A stretch of DNA of 9,068 nt from contig JAJRXO010000434.1 in assembly GCA_024276255.1 (NCBI GenBank), positions 1 to 9,068 of the forward strand. Reading direction: 5' to 3'. Within the stretch, counting starts at the first letter, position 1. Each line of letters opens with the position of its first letter. Source of the DNA: Chloroflexota bacterium (GTDB lineage Bacteria; Chloroflexota; Anaerolineae; J102). The notes below the pieces were generated by a model that saw only the letters and a program-made list of their open reading frames with translations, was not told the origin of the DNA and did not search any database. This document shows positions 1 through 7,503 of this stretch, in pieces. Both the position numbers and the translations under genes were made by a program.

Positions 1-912
1 GATCAGATGCTGGCGATCGACGATTTCGATCAGCACGTCGAATGTGGGCGGAGCCCGGCGTTCGAGCACAGATTTCTGCGTGCCGCGACGTCGCGCTTCC
101 TCGTCCGACAGGGTGACGGACTCCACGCCGCCCACCAGATCGGAGAGGGTGGGGTTGAGCAGGAGGTTGGCCAGGGTGCGCCCGTGGGCCGTACCAATGA
201 GCTGCACACCTCGTTCGGCAATGGTGCGGGCGGCTTCGGCTTCCAGGGCGCGGCCGATTTCGTCGATGATGATGACTTCGGGCATGTGGTTTTCCACCGC
301 TTCGATCATCACTTCGTGCTGTAGCGAGGGCGTGCGCACCTGCATGCGCCGGGCGCGGCCAATAGCCGGATGCGGGATGTCGCCATCGCCGCCGATTTCG
401 TTGGACGTGTCAACGATCACCACGCGTTTTTTCTGATCGGCCAGCACGCGGGCCGCCTCGCGCAGCAGGGTGGTCTTGCCCACGCCAGGACGGCCCAGCA
501 GCAGGATGCTCTTGCCGCTGGTGATGATGTCCTGGATGATGTCAATGGTGCCATACACGGCGCGGCCCACCCGACAGGTGAGGCCCACGATTTTTTCCTG
601 GCGATTGCGGATGGCCGAGATGCGGTGCAGAGTACGGGTAATGCCAGCTCGATTATCTTCGGTGAAGGAACCGATACGCTCCACCACATAGCGAATATCT
701 TCTTCTCTGATTTCACGATCCAGTAATTCGAGATCTGCATCGACATAGCGGGCTTCGGGGCGCCGCCCCAGGTCGAGGATGATCTCAATCAATTCGGATT
801 CGCGGCCGATTTCGCGTAGGCGTCGAGTAATGGACGGCGGCAACACGTCGAGTAGTGCTTCCAGATCGTCGGTTATTTTTTGTTGTGTATGATAGGTCAG
901 GTTTGTGATCAT
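1..912 (-). CDS. Ycf45/SpoIIIAA-like AAA ATPase, likely R3H-domain protein (partial, C-terminus cut)
   Basis: The open frame runs from an ATG at 912 off the left edge, giving 304 residues and no stop. It has a clear P-loop ATPase core: Walker A GRPGVGKTT (residues 140-148, Lys146), Walker B VIIIDEIG (213-220, Asp217-Glu218), and a conserved IGTAHGRTL segment (239-247) followed by LLNPTLSDLVGG. These are hallmarks of the family that includes chloroplast Ycf45 and resembles the sporulation ATPase SpoIIIAA. Full members in cyanobacteria and Chloroflexota usually continue into a C-terminal single-strand nucleic-acid-binding R3H domain, which would lie outside this window. The exact cellular role is not established; a nucleic-acid or secretion-type ATPase role is inference. 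The start lies 13 bp after the stop of the GNAT-like gene and has no Shine-Dalgarno sequence, so it is probably translated by coupling. The family call is firm, the role is not. Confidence 0.88.
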   Translation of the reverse strand, partial: MITNLTYHTQQKITDDLEALLDVLPPSITRRLREIGRESELIEIILDLGRRPEARYVDADLELLDREIREEDIRYVVERIGSFTEDNRAGITRTLHRISAIRNRQEKIVGLTCRVGRAVYGTIDIIQDIITSGKSILLLGRPGVGKTTLLREAARVLADQKKRVVIVDTSNEIGGDGDIPHPAIGRARRMQVRTPSLQHEVMIEAVENHMPEVIIIDEIGRALEAEAARTIAERGVQLIGTAHGRTLANLLLNPTLSDLVGGVESVTLSDEEARRRGTQKSVLERRAPPTFDVLIEIVDRQHLI

Positions 913-925
913 AGAGTGAGAACGT

Positions 926-1954
926 TTATTGTTTTTGAGAGCCGGGCAGGCTGTATTCGCTGGGGATCAGCCCGGAGATGGGAACTTCTTTCATCTCGGT
1001 CACGGGCTGGGCCTGGCGGTTTTGCAGGGTCGTGTGTTTGACGAGCCGGGTGAGGGTGAAGCCCTCGCTGAAGCCCATGTCTTGCAGCAAAGGGCCGAAA
1101 CTGGACTGATAAGGGCGCAAAGTGCAGTAGACGGGGCGGTGGGGGTACTGTTTGAGTATGTGCAGCGCATGATGCAACACGCAGGCCACCGCCAGAATGC
1201 TGTCGGATGTGCCATACAGGCGCAACCAGTGCCCGCGATTGCCGCGAGTGATGTGAGCGGCAGCGATGATGTCATTCTGCACTTCGTACACAATGCCTTC
1301 TGTTTGCTCCAGGGGCCACCAGGTGCGCAAATGCAGCAGCGATGGCGGATTGTCGTTCATCAGCAGGCGTCCTTCGGCCTGCTGAATGAGGGCAGGGGTG
1401 GTCCGTGTATACAATCGGTGCAGACCAAAGCTATCGATCTCGCGCTGCGAGCGGACTACCGCGCCCTTGGCCGGGCTCACGGTGGGGATCTCGTCGATCT
1501 GCTCCAGGCGGAAGATCGTTTCCTGGATGTAGGGGGCAAAGCCGCTGCTGGTGAGGATGGGCAATCCCGCAGCTTCGGAACTGACGCAGATGTAAAGACG
1601 CTGGATTCCCTGTTCGCCGGCCGCGTAAACCACGTAGTTGAGTAGTTTCTGCCAGATAACGGCGCTGGCCCGCGGATGCACGTCCGGATTGGGGGCGATG
1701 GCCATGATGTCGGCCTCAGGCCGGGTAGGCCGTTTGAGCGCCTGCACGAAGCCATGCAGGGGGAGCCCCAGCTTTTCATCGGGGTGGTAAAGATAGGTGG
1801 CTGCCCCCGTGCCGTGCCAGGCGACCGGCGCCCCCACCGCTGCCCAGAGCGGGGAATGTGAACCCGTGAGATGGCGTTCCCATTGCAGGGGGATGCTATG
1901 GCGCACCAGGCGTTGCAGCCGCAGGCTATCGCGCAGACGAAATGGTTTAATCAA
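926..1954 (-). CDS. Tandem GNAT-like protein of unknown substrate
   Basis: This 342-residue protein looks like two GNAT-type (N-acetyltransferase fold) halves. The opening MIKPFRLRDS and the segment at 118-151 (RLYICVSSEAAGLPIL then GF) resemble the strand-helix-strand end of one GNAT domain. The second half ends similarly at 276-306, with YQSSFGPLLQDMGF then a final strand. I cannot point to a clean acetyl-CoA-binding Q/R-x-x-G-x-G/A loop in either half, so catalytic activity is unproven. The frame is open to a TTG at 2026, but I chose the TTG at 1954: it has a good Shine-Dalgarno GGAGAG 9 nt upstream (1964-1969), and the protein then starts directly with the typical first GNAT strand. The 24 residues skipped look unstructured. 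It lies 81 bp after proA and 13 bp before the ATPase gene, as part of the same leftward set. A start at 2026 remains possible. Confidence 0.72.
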   Translation of the reverse strand: MIKPFRLRDSLRLQRLVRHSIPLQWERHLTGSHSPLWAAVGAPVAWHGTGAATYLYHPDEKLGLPLHGFVQALKRPTRPEADIMAIAPNPDVHPRASAVIWQKLLNYVVYAAGEQGIQRLYICVSSEAAGLPILTSSGFAPYIQETIFRLEQIDEIPTVSPAKGAVVRSQREIDSFGLHRLYTRTTPALIQQAEGRLLMNDNPPSLLHLRTWWPLEQTEGIVYEVQNDIIAAAHITRGNRGHWLRLYGTSDSILAVACVLHHALHILKQYPHRPVYCTLRPYQSSFGPLLQDMGFSEGFTLTRLVKHTTLQNRQAQPVTEMKEVPISGLIPSEYSLPGSQKQ

Positions 1955-1963
1955 AGGACAAGG

Positions 1964-1969
1964 CTCTCC
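1964..1969 (-). promoter_or_regulatory. Shine-Dalgarno site deciding the TTG start of the GNAT-like gene
   Basis: GGAGAG on the minus strand lies 9 nt before the TTG at 1954. The upstream alternative TTG at 2026 has no comparable site, so this decides the start. Confidence 0.6.
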
Positions 1970-2035
1970 GACAGGATGGTCATTATGGTCTATTTTACCA
2001 CTGCCCGGCAAACTGGCAAGTGGCAAGAGCCCAAT

Positions 2036-3298
2036 TTACGCCCGAACATGCCCGTCACCGAGCACGATCCATTTGTACGTGGTAAGCTCCTGCAGGCCCA
2101 TGGGGCCACGGGCATGCAGTTTTTGCGTGCTCACCGCCACTTCAGCGCCCAGCCCCAGCTGGCCGCCATCGTTGAAGCGCGTGGAGGCATTGACGAACAC
2201 CGCTGCAGCGTCGATTTCGTTTAGGAATCGCTGGGCATGTTGCCAGTTGTTGGTGAGAATGGCTTCGGAATGACCGGTGCCATGTTGGCGAATGTGCTCG
2301 ATAGCGGCATTGATATCGTTCACTACGCGCAGGCCCAGGGTCAGGTTCAGCCATTCCGTGTCGAAATCATCCGCTCCTGCCGGCGATACGGCCTCATGCT
2401 CGCCCACCAGGGCCATGGCCGCCGGCGCCGCCCGGAACTGAACCCCGGCCGACGCCAGATGCTCGACCACGCGGGGCAGGAAGTCGGCGGCGATCGACTC
2501 GTGCACCAAAACGGTGTCGAGAGCATTGCATACGCTGGGGCGTTGGGTCTTAGCATTGTGGATGATGGCCAGGGCCTGGTCGAAATCGGCGCTGTCATCC
2601 ACGAAGACATGATTGATGCCAATGCCGCCGGTGATCACCGGGATGGTGCTGTTTTCACGGCAGAAGCGGTGTAAACCGGCCCCCCCGCGAGGGATAATCA
2701 TATCGACATAGGCATGCAATTTGAGCAAATAGCCTACCAGGGCCCGGTCGGGATTCTGGATGTATTGGATGGCGTTCTGGGGCAGATCCACCTCAGCCAG
2801 GGCGGCGTGGATGACCCTGAGAATTGCCAGATTGCTGCGCCGAATTTCTTTGCTGCCGCGCATGATGGCGGCATTACCGGTTTTCAGGGCCAGGGCAGCG
2901 ATATCGATGGTAACATTGGGCCGGGCTTCGTATATCAAACCCAATACGCCCAGAGGGGTGCGGCGGCGACTGATACGCAGGCCGTTGGGTAGCACACGGG
3001 AGTCGAACTCGCTGCCGATTGGGTCGGGTAGATCAGCCACTTTGCGGGTGTCGGCCGCGAAGTTTTGCAGCCGCGCCGGCGTGATGGTCATGCGGTCGAG
3101 CAGGTTCTCGGCCAATCCGGCAGCCTGTGCGTCGGCCAGATCGGCCGCATTTGCGGCCAGGATATCATCCTGCGCCGCCAGTAAGCCGTCGGCCAAGGCG
3201 TACAACAGGGCGTTTTTGCGTTGGGTAGAGGCGGTGGCCAGAATGCGGGCTGCGGCGCGGGCAGCTTCGCCCATGGGGATCAGGGGATTGTCGTTCAT
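2036..3298 (-). CDS. proA: Gamma-glutamyl phosphate reductase (glutamate-5-semialdehyde dehydrogenase)
   Basis: ProA reduces L-glutamyl-5-phosphate with NADPH to glutamate-5-semialdehyde, the second step of cytoplasmic proline synthesis. The 420-residue product has the normal family length and is intact. Visible signatures are PLGVLGLIYEARPNVT (115-130), GNAAIMRGSKE (141-151), the IIPRGG segment (201-206), and the active-site segment QRPSVCNALDTVLVH (252-266) with catalytic Cys257. The C-terminal region has FVNASTRFNDGG (368-379) and LGAEVAVSTQKLHARGPMGL (383-402). It follows proB by 79 bp in the same direction, the classical proB-proA order. The ATG at 3298 has no Shine-Dalgarno sequence; the leader is strikingly pyrimidine-rich and poor in G. 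An ATG at residue 9 is a less likely start because the family helix begins before it. Identification is secure. Confidence 0.97.
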   Translation of the reverse strand: MNDNPLIPMGEAARAAARILATASTQRKNALLYALADGLLAAQDDILAANAADLADAQAAGLAENLLDRMTITPARLQNFAADTRKVADLPDPIGSEFDSRVLPNGLRISRRRTPLGVLGLIYEARPNVTIDIAALALKTGNAAIMRGSKEIRRSNLAILRVIHAALAEVDLPQNAIQYIQNPDRALVGYLLKLHAYVDMIIPRGGAGLHRFCRENSTIPVITGGIGINHVFVDDSADFDQALAIIHNAKTQRPSVCNALDTVLVHESIAADFLPRVVEHLASAGVQFRAAPAAMALVGEHEAVSPAGADDFDTEWLNLTLGLRVVNDINAAIEHIRQHGTGHSEAILTNNWQHAQRFLNEIDAAAVFVNASTRFNDGGQLGLGAEVAVSTQKLHARGPMGLQELTTYKWIVLGDGHVRA

Positions 3299-3377
3299 GG
3301 TACTGTGTGTGGAGTGAGAGCCGGTGCGTGTGAGATGTGGCAGAGAGGGAGAGGATGTGTATTAGTGGGAAAATAAT
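3299..3377 (-). other. G-poor pyrimidine-rich proB-proA spacer
   Basis: The 79-nt spacer read on the minus strand is dominated by C, T and A with only a handful of G, and has no Shine-Dalgarno site before the proA ATG. No terminator hairpin is visible. TAATAC near 3358-3363 could be a -10 box but has no matching -35. Confidence 0.4.
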
Positions 3378-4487
3378 TCAGAGCAGGATCATGTCGTTGC
3401 GATGGATGACGGCCTTGCCGTATTCGTAGCCCAGCAGTTTTTCAATGCGGGCAGAATGCTGGCCCAGGATCTTGCGTACGTCGTCGGCCTGATAGCGTAC
3501 CATGCCCCGGCCGATTTCACGGCCGGCGAGGGAGTAAATGCCGATGGTATCGCCGCGGTCGAAATCACCTTCGACGCTGGCGATGCCCACGGGAAGCAGG
3601 CTTTTGCCGTTTTCGATCAGGGCCTGGCTGGCGCCGTCATCCACGATAATGCGTCCGCCGGCCTTGTATCCGGCCAGCAGCCAGCGTTTGCGGCTTTCGG
3701 GATGGCTGGTGTGCGAAAGGAAGCGGGTTCCCAGGGCCTCGCCCTGCAGCAAGCGAGGCAGCACGTCGGGCGTGCTGCCGGCGGCGATGATCACGGTGGC
3801 TCCTCCGGCCAGCGCGGTTTCGGCGGCCTGCAATTTGGTGGTCATGCCGCCCGTGCCCAGGTCGCTACTGCTGCCGCCGGCCTGGGCCCAGAGCTGTTCG
3901 TCGATGGCTGTCACTTCGGCGATGAGGGAGGCGTTGGGATCGTGTCGGGGATCGGCGGTGAAGAATCCCGGTGTGTCTGTGAGCATAATCAACAGATCGG
4001 CCTCGGCCAGGGTGGCTACCATGGCCGAAAGATTGTCGTTATCGCCCACGCGGATTTCTTCGGTCGTGACCGTATCGTTTTCGTTGATAATGGGGATGAT
4101 GCCGTGATCGAGCAGGGCGTGCAGGGTGAGCTGGGCATTGAGAAAACAGCGGCGATTCTGCAGATCCGCACGGGTGAGGAGCATCTGTCCGACCTGCAGA
4201 TCGTAGATATCGAAGAATTGCTGGTACAATCCCATGAGTTTGAGCTGACCCACGGCGCTGAGCATCTGTTTGGCCGGGACATGCGGCGGGAGCTGGGGAA
4301 AGCCCAGTTGTTCTTTGCCGGCAGCCATGGCGCCGGAGCTGACGAGGATGATCTCGTGGCCCTGGCTGCGCAGGTGGGCGCATTGTCGCACCAGGTCCAC
4401 AAGGCGGGATCGGTTAAGATAGGGGGTGCCAGCCGTGAGCACGCTGGTTCCCAGTTTGATGACGATGCGTTGCGGGGCCATGGCCAT
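3378..4487 (-). CDS. proB: Glutamate 5-kinase with C-terminal PUA domain
   Basis: ProB phosphorylates L-glutamate with ATP to glutamyl-5-phosphate, the first and normally proline-inhibited step of proline synthesis. The 369-residue product matches the usual length of PUA-containing ProB (E. coli has 367). The amino-acid kinase domain shows IVIKLGTSVLT (8-18), LVSSGAMAAGK (48-58), the glutamate site INENDTVTTEEIRVGDND (134-151), LTDTPGFFTADP (169-180) and SSSDLGTGGMTTKLQAA (206-222). A PUA domain follows at about 275-350. The frame is open to 4565, but residues before MAMAPQR would overlap the M23 gene and do not resemble ProB. The ATG at 4487 lies 1 bp after the M23 stop, so translation is probably coupled; a second ATG at 4481 is an alternative. 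No Shine-Dalgarno site is obvious. Confidence 0.97.
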   Translation of the reverse strand: MAMAPQRIVIKLGTSVLTAGTPYLNRSRLVDLVRQCAHLRSQGHEIILVSSGAMAAGKEQLGFPQLPPHVPAKQMLSAVGQLKLMGLYQQFFDIYDLQVGQMLLTRADLQNRRCFLNAQLTLHALLDHGIIPIINENDTVTTEEIRVGDNDNLSAMVATLAEADLLIMLTDTPGFFTADPRHDPNASLIAEVTAIDEQLWAQAGGSSSDLGTGGMTTKLQAAETALAGGATVIIAAGSTPDVLPRLLQGEALGTRFLSHTSHPESRKRWLLAGYKAGGRIIVDDGASQALIENGKSLLPVGIASVEGDFDRGDTIGIYSLAGREIGRGMVRYQADDVRKILGQHSARIEKLLGYEYGKAVIHRNDMILL

Positions 4488-4488
4488 G

Positions 4489-5205
4489 TCAGGTTTCGAA
4501 GTAGCGATCGATTTCGGCCTTGCGCAGGCTTTCCAACTCCTGCGCCCAACTGCTGAGCAGGGCATCGAGCATGGTCAGCACATCGGCATCGGAGGGCATT
4601 TCGCCCGGCAGATAGCGTTGCAGGAGGCTTTGCACGCTTTCACGCCACAGATCAGCCATTTCCATCAATTCCACACGTTCAAATTCGAAGGAGCCCTGCG
4701 CCTTTTGCAGGGCTTGCTGCGCTTCCTCTAGCTGTTTTTGTAATTCCTGCACGCGGGCGTCGCTGTCATTGCCGCCAGGCCATATCAAAAAGCGCTGGGG
4801 ATTGGTGTATCCGTTCCAGCCGTCGGATGTGGAATAGGGATCGACGCGCATGCCAAAGTGGAGGTGGGGGCCGGTGCTGAAGCCGGTATTGCCCGACAGT
4901 CCGATTTCCTGTCCGGCCTGCACTTTCTGGTTCTTTCTGATCTTGAATTCGTTGAGATGAGCATACAGGGTCTGCCCCCAGCTATGTTGCAATTTGATAT
5001 ACTTGCCAAATCCCTCGGGGTCTTCGACTTTGGCGATGACTTTACCGGCATCGACGGCGAGGATGGATGTGCCCGTGGGCATGCTAAAGTCGATGCCGTT
5101 ATGGCCGGGAATGCCAAATCGGGCGTAGACATCGGGGTTTTCACCAAAACCCTGAGTCAGACGATGGGTACCGTCGAAGGGGAGTCGTACGAGGGGATCG
5201 GCCAT
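4489..5205 (-). CDS. M23 (LytM-type) zinc metallopeptidase lacking a signal peptide
   Basis: The 238-residue protein carries a complete-looking M23 peptidase domain at about 1-140. The HxxxD motif is HNGID (His35, Asp39), YAHL holds His83, and HLH holds His114 and His116. By family knowledge His35, Asp39 and His116 bind zinc and His83 and His114 assist catalysis; relatives cut peptide cross-links in peptidoglycan. Residues 148-195 form a probable coiled coil rich in Gln, Glu, Ala and Leu, and 200-238 look helical. Most M23 proteins have a signal peptide or membrane anchor and place the coiled coil before the peptidase; here neither is true. The ATG at 5205 has a strong AGGAG 7 nt upstream, and the frame upstream of it adds no hydrophobic stretch, so the lack of a signal is not a start error. 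It lies 50 bp after the DUF971 gene and 1 bp before proB. Export route and substrate are unknown. Confidence 0.9.
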   Translation of the reverse strand: MADPLVRLPFDGTHRLTQGFGENPDVYARFGIPGHNGIDFSMPTGTSILAVDAGKVIAKVEDPEGFGKYIKLQHSWGQTLYAHLNEFKIRKNQKVQAGQEIGLSGNTGFSTGPHLHFGMRVDPYSTSDGWNGYTNPQRFLIWPGGNDSDARVQELQKQLEEAQQALQKAQGSFEFERVELMEMADLWRESVQSLLQRYLPGEMPSDADVLTMLDALLSSWAQELESLRKAEIDRYFET

Positions 5206-5212
5206 GGCCGGG

Positions 5213-5217
5213 CTCCT
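5213..5217 (-). promoter_or_regulatory. Shine-Dalgarno site of the M23 peptidase gene
   Basis: AGGAG on the minus strand is 7 nt before the ATG at 5205. It fixes the start and so supports the absence of a signal peptide. Confidence 0.7.
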
Positions 5218-5255
5218 GAACAGGGGGGAAAAGGCGTGGGGGATGGGCCAGCAGT

Positions 5256-5597
5256 TCAGCCGGTGGTGGGTGTGTCGGGGCAGAGCGGACGCAGCATGGT
5301 CCAGGGATAGATTCCGGCACTGTGTCCGTCGGCCCAGGTGATTTGCAGGGCATAGCTGCCCACGATGGTGGCGTCGATGACCTCTGTAGACACGGTCGGG
5401 GGCGGGCTCTTGTGCAGATCCGCAGGATCGATGGGAAGGCCCATGAATTCATGGCCCCCGCGGCAAGTGACGCACGGGCACACGTAGCGCAGGCCGGGCA
5501 GGGGATATTCGCAACGAGCGCCGTCGCTCCAGTCGATGATCAGCATTTTGCGGGGGCGATCGATGGTGATGTTGGCAGGTTGGGGTTGGGGGGTCAT
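5256..5597 (-). CDS. DUF971 / GBBH-like N-terminal domain zinc protein
   Basis: This 113-residue protein is a single DUF971 domain, the same fold as the N-terminal zinc-binding domain of gamma-butyrobetaine hydroxylase. Visible marks are the CPCVTC cluster (Cys40, Cys42, Cys45) and WADGHSAGIYPW (88-99) with His92. The cysteine spacing and the late histidine match the three-Cys, one-His zinc site of the eukaryotic enzyme. There is no oxygenase domain, so it is not a hydroxylase itself. Small stand-alone members are common in bacteria and often sit near iron-sulphur or chaperone genes, but their function is not settled. The ATG at 5597 is 1 bp after the stop of the acyl-CoA dehydrogenase and has no Shine-Dalgarno site, so translation is probably coupled to that gene. 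The domain call is strong; a role is not assigned. Confidence 0.9.
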   Translation of the reverse strand: MTPQPQPANITIDRPRKMLIIDWSDGARCEYPLPGLRYVCPCVTCRGGHEFMGLPIDPADLHKSPPPTVSTEVIDATIVGSYALQITWADGHSAGIYPWTMLRPLCPDTPTTG

Positions 5598-5598
5598 A

Positions 5599-7344
5599 TC
5601 AGAGTTCGGCTGTGATGCGTTGGATACGGGTGGTGTAATCGGGATCCTGCATGGGATCGTAGTTGGGGCGCAGATAGCGGTTGAGGAAGAATTCCAGCCA
5701 GTCGGCTTTGGCGCTGGTCTGGGCCTGCGTCAGCTCGCGAGCTGCTTCGCTGAGCAAACAAACGGCCTGTGTGACTGCGGTCAGCTGATCGACCAGACGA
5801 CGAATATGGCTTTGCTGAAAGCCGGGATCGGCTGTCAGCAGCGTATCGACCCGCTGCCGGGTTTCGTCCAGCATCCGGGTGATGGTCAGCCGCAGATCGT
5901 AGAGATCGTGGGCCGTGATCTCGGTGAGCATCTGTTCGAGATGACTGAAGAGCTGTTCATGCAGCCGGTATTTCTGCATGTCGCGCAGGGCTTGCAGGCA
6001 CAGTACATTGTGGCTGCCCTCCCAGCTTTCGAATACCAGGGCGTCGCGATACAGGCGGGGAAGGATGGAGAAGTCTTCGATAGCGCCATTGCCGCCCAGT
6101 ACCTCCTGCGCCCGTCGGATGCTGAGGCTGGCCTGCACTGAGGTGAAGTATTTGTTGATGTTCACCAACAGGCGGTGCACACCGCGTTCTTCGGCGGTCG
6201 CCAGGCCCATGTCGATGCGGTCGATGAGGTGGCTGAGGTGCATGGTGGAGGCCAGGATGGCGGCTGTATCCACTTTGATCTCGGCCAGGGCCTCGGCGAC
6301 CAGCGGGTAGTCGGCAATGGCATGGCCGAAGGCCTCTCGGTGTTGGGCAAAGGTCCATGCCTCCACATAGGCCCGTCTCAACAGGCCGGCCGAGCCCAGG
6401 GCGTTGGCCCAGCGGGAGGTATTGAGCACCAGCTCGGTGACGATGTGGATGCCGTCTTCGAGATTGCCCAGCGGATAGGCCACGGCGTGGTCGAAGTCTA
6501 TTTCGGCCGTGGCCATGGTGCGGGTGCCAAACTTGGTTTTGAGGCGGCGCAGATAGATGCGGTTGAGCGAACCGTCGGGCAGACGTCGTGGTACTAAAAA
6601 GACGCCCAGTCCGCGGGTGCCGGCGGGGGCATGTAAAGGCCGGGCAGTCACCAGCATTTGATCGGCGTTGGCCACCGAGCAGAACCATTTTTCTCCTGTC
6701 AGCCGCCAGCTGCCGTCGCCGGCGTTTTCAGCCACGACTGCATTGGCCCCCACATCGGAGCCGCCCTGCACCTCGGTGAGGTATTGGGACGCGACTTGCT
6801 TCCTGTCGTAATCACTTTCCAGCAATGACGGCAGATAGTGTTGCTGCAAGTTCTCGCTGCCCACGGTTTGCAGGGTGCGGATCAGGCCCATCGTGCAGAC
6901 GATAGGACAGACATGACCCATCTCACCGGCCTGGCTGAGCAAATAGAAGTAGGCGCTCTGCAATACGGCATTGCCGGGGTGTTCTTGCAGGGTCAGAATA
7001 CCGGATTCGTAAACCGGACGACCGGCGATGTGATAGGAGGGGTGAAATTCGACTTCTTCTGTGCGTTGGCCAATGCCGTCCCAGCGATTGAGGCGGGGAT
7101 GGTTTTCAGGCCGGTCGTTGATGGTGGCGGCCTCGTCGATAATGGTGGCAACCTGGAAGCCAAATTCACTGAGTCTGCCAGCAACGGTTTGATATGTTGC
7201 TTCGCCCAGATACATCTGCAACACGCGTTGCAGGTTGGAGTCGGTGGTAAAGAAATTATCCGGGACGGCCTGTTTCCAGGCGGCCAGCTGGTTTCGCCCC
7301 TGTTCCTGGGCGGCCAGCGTAGCGGGAGCGGGAAGTGTACTCAT
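5599..7344 (-). CDS. AidB-like acyl-CoA dehydrogenase family flavoprotein
   Basis: The 581-residue product belongs to the acyl-CoA dehydrogenase superfamily, most like the AidB branch: FAD enzymes oxidising acyl-CoA thioesters or, for AidB, induced during alkylation stress. Key segments are LTEVQGGSDVGAN (189-201), the flavin-side WRLTGEKWFCSVANAD (213-228), HREAFG (335-340), VLGGNGAIEDFSILPRLYRD (415-434) and FESWEGSHN (438-446). Glu442 sits where the catalytic base of this superfamily usually lies. About 120 residues follow the catalytic segment as a helical C-terminal region, as in AidB-type proteins. The frame is open to 7455, but the ATG at 7344 has a good AGGTGA 4 nt upstream and begins a sensible N-terminus; the extra 37 residues look like leader translation. 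It is the first gene of the leftward cluster. Its substrate, and whether it acts on DNA damage or lipids, cannot be told. Confidence 0.9.
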   Translation of the reverse strand: MSTLPAPATLAAQEQGRNQLAAWKQAVPDNFFTTDSNLQRVLQMYLGEATYQTVAGRLSEFGFQVATIIDEAATINDRPENHPRLNRWDGIGQRTEEVEFHPSYHIAGRPVYESGILTLQEHPGNAVLQSAYFYLLSQAGEMGHVCPIVCTMGLIRTLQTVGSENLQQHYLPSLLESDYDRKQVASQYLTEVQGGSDVGANAVVAENAGDGSWRLTGEKWFCSVANADQMLVTARPLHAPAGTRGLGVFLVPRRLPDGSLNRIYLRRLKTKFGTRTMATAEIDFDHAVAYPLGNLEDGIHIVTELVLNTSRWANALGSAGLLRRAYVEAWTFAQHREAFGHAIADYPLVAEALAEIKVDTAAILASTMHLSHLIDRIDMGLATAEERGVHRLLVNINKYFTSVQASLSIRRAQEVLGGNGAIEDFSILPRLYRDALVFESWEGSHNVLCLQALRDMQKYRLHEQLFSHLEQMLTEITAHDLYDLRLTITRMLDETRQRVDTLLTADPGFQQSHIRRLVDQLTAVTQAVCLLSEAARELTQAQTSAKADWLEFFLNRYLRPNYDPMQDPDYTTRIQRITAEL

Positions 7345-7348
7345 GGTA

Positions 7349-7354
7349 TCACCT
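7349..7354 (-). promoter_or_regulatory. Shine-Dalgarno site deciding the acyl-CoA dehydrogenase start
   Basis: AGGTGA on the minus strand ends 4 nt before the ATG at 7344. This favours 7344 over the in-frame upstream start at 7455, which would add 37 residues unlike the family. Confidence 0.6.
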
Positions 7355-7426
7355 GCCTTTGAGTGCAAAATCAAGAGAGCAGATTGCGACATACACAGGG
7401 TTGGCAGCGACGTAGGGATTGGCTTA

Positions 7427-7432
7427 AGTATA
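7427..7432 (-). promoter_or_regulatory. Possible -10 box of the leftward operon
   Basis: TATACT on the minus strand is close to the sigma-70 -10 consensus and lies about 83 bp before the acyl-CoA dehydrogenase ATG. No good -35 is at 17 bp; TTGCAT lies 21 bp upstream, which is too far. This is the best candidate in the intergenic region, but weakly supported. Confidence 0.3.
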
Positions 7433-7503
7433 CCGCAAATCCGCCTGCTATGCATGCAACGTTGACAAGGGCGTCGTTTCTTTGGGAAGCGCGGCCATCA
7501 TCA

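Noticed and set aside
914..921. Shared 8-mer TCTCACTC before the ATPase and proA starts (minus strand; also at 3312-3319)
   Set aside because: The distance to the ATG differs (1 nt versus 13 nt) and an 8-base match in C/T-rich sequence is likely chance.
929..1645. Plus-strand open frame (238 codons) opposite the GNAT-like gene
   Set aside because: Antisense shadow with no recognisable domain; the minus-strand frame has the GNAT-like features and a ribosome site.
1955..2026. Longer GNAT-like start (TTG at 2026)
   Set aside because: It has no Shine-Dalgarno site and would add an unstructured 24-residue extension; kept only as an alternative.
3402..4556. Long plus-strand open frame (384 codons) opposite proB
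   Set aside because: It lies wholly antisense to an unmistakable proB and into the M23 gene, has no recognisable motif, and is expected from the GC-rich codon pattern of the real genes.
4488..4565. Longer proB start at 4565
   Set aside because: The extra 26 residues are the out-of-frame end of the M23 gene and do not resemble any ProB N-terminus.
7462..7467. Perfect TTGACA -35 box on the plus strand
   Set aside because: No -10-like sequence lies 16-18 bp downstream; the TACAAT is 39 bp away, so the two cannot pair as one promoter.
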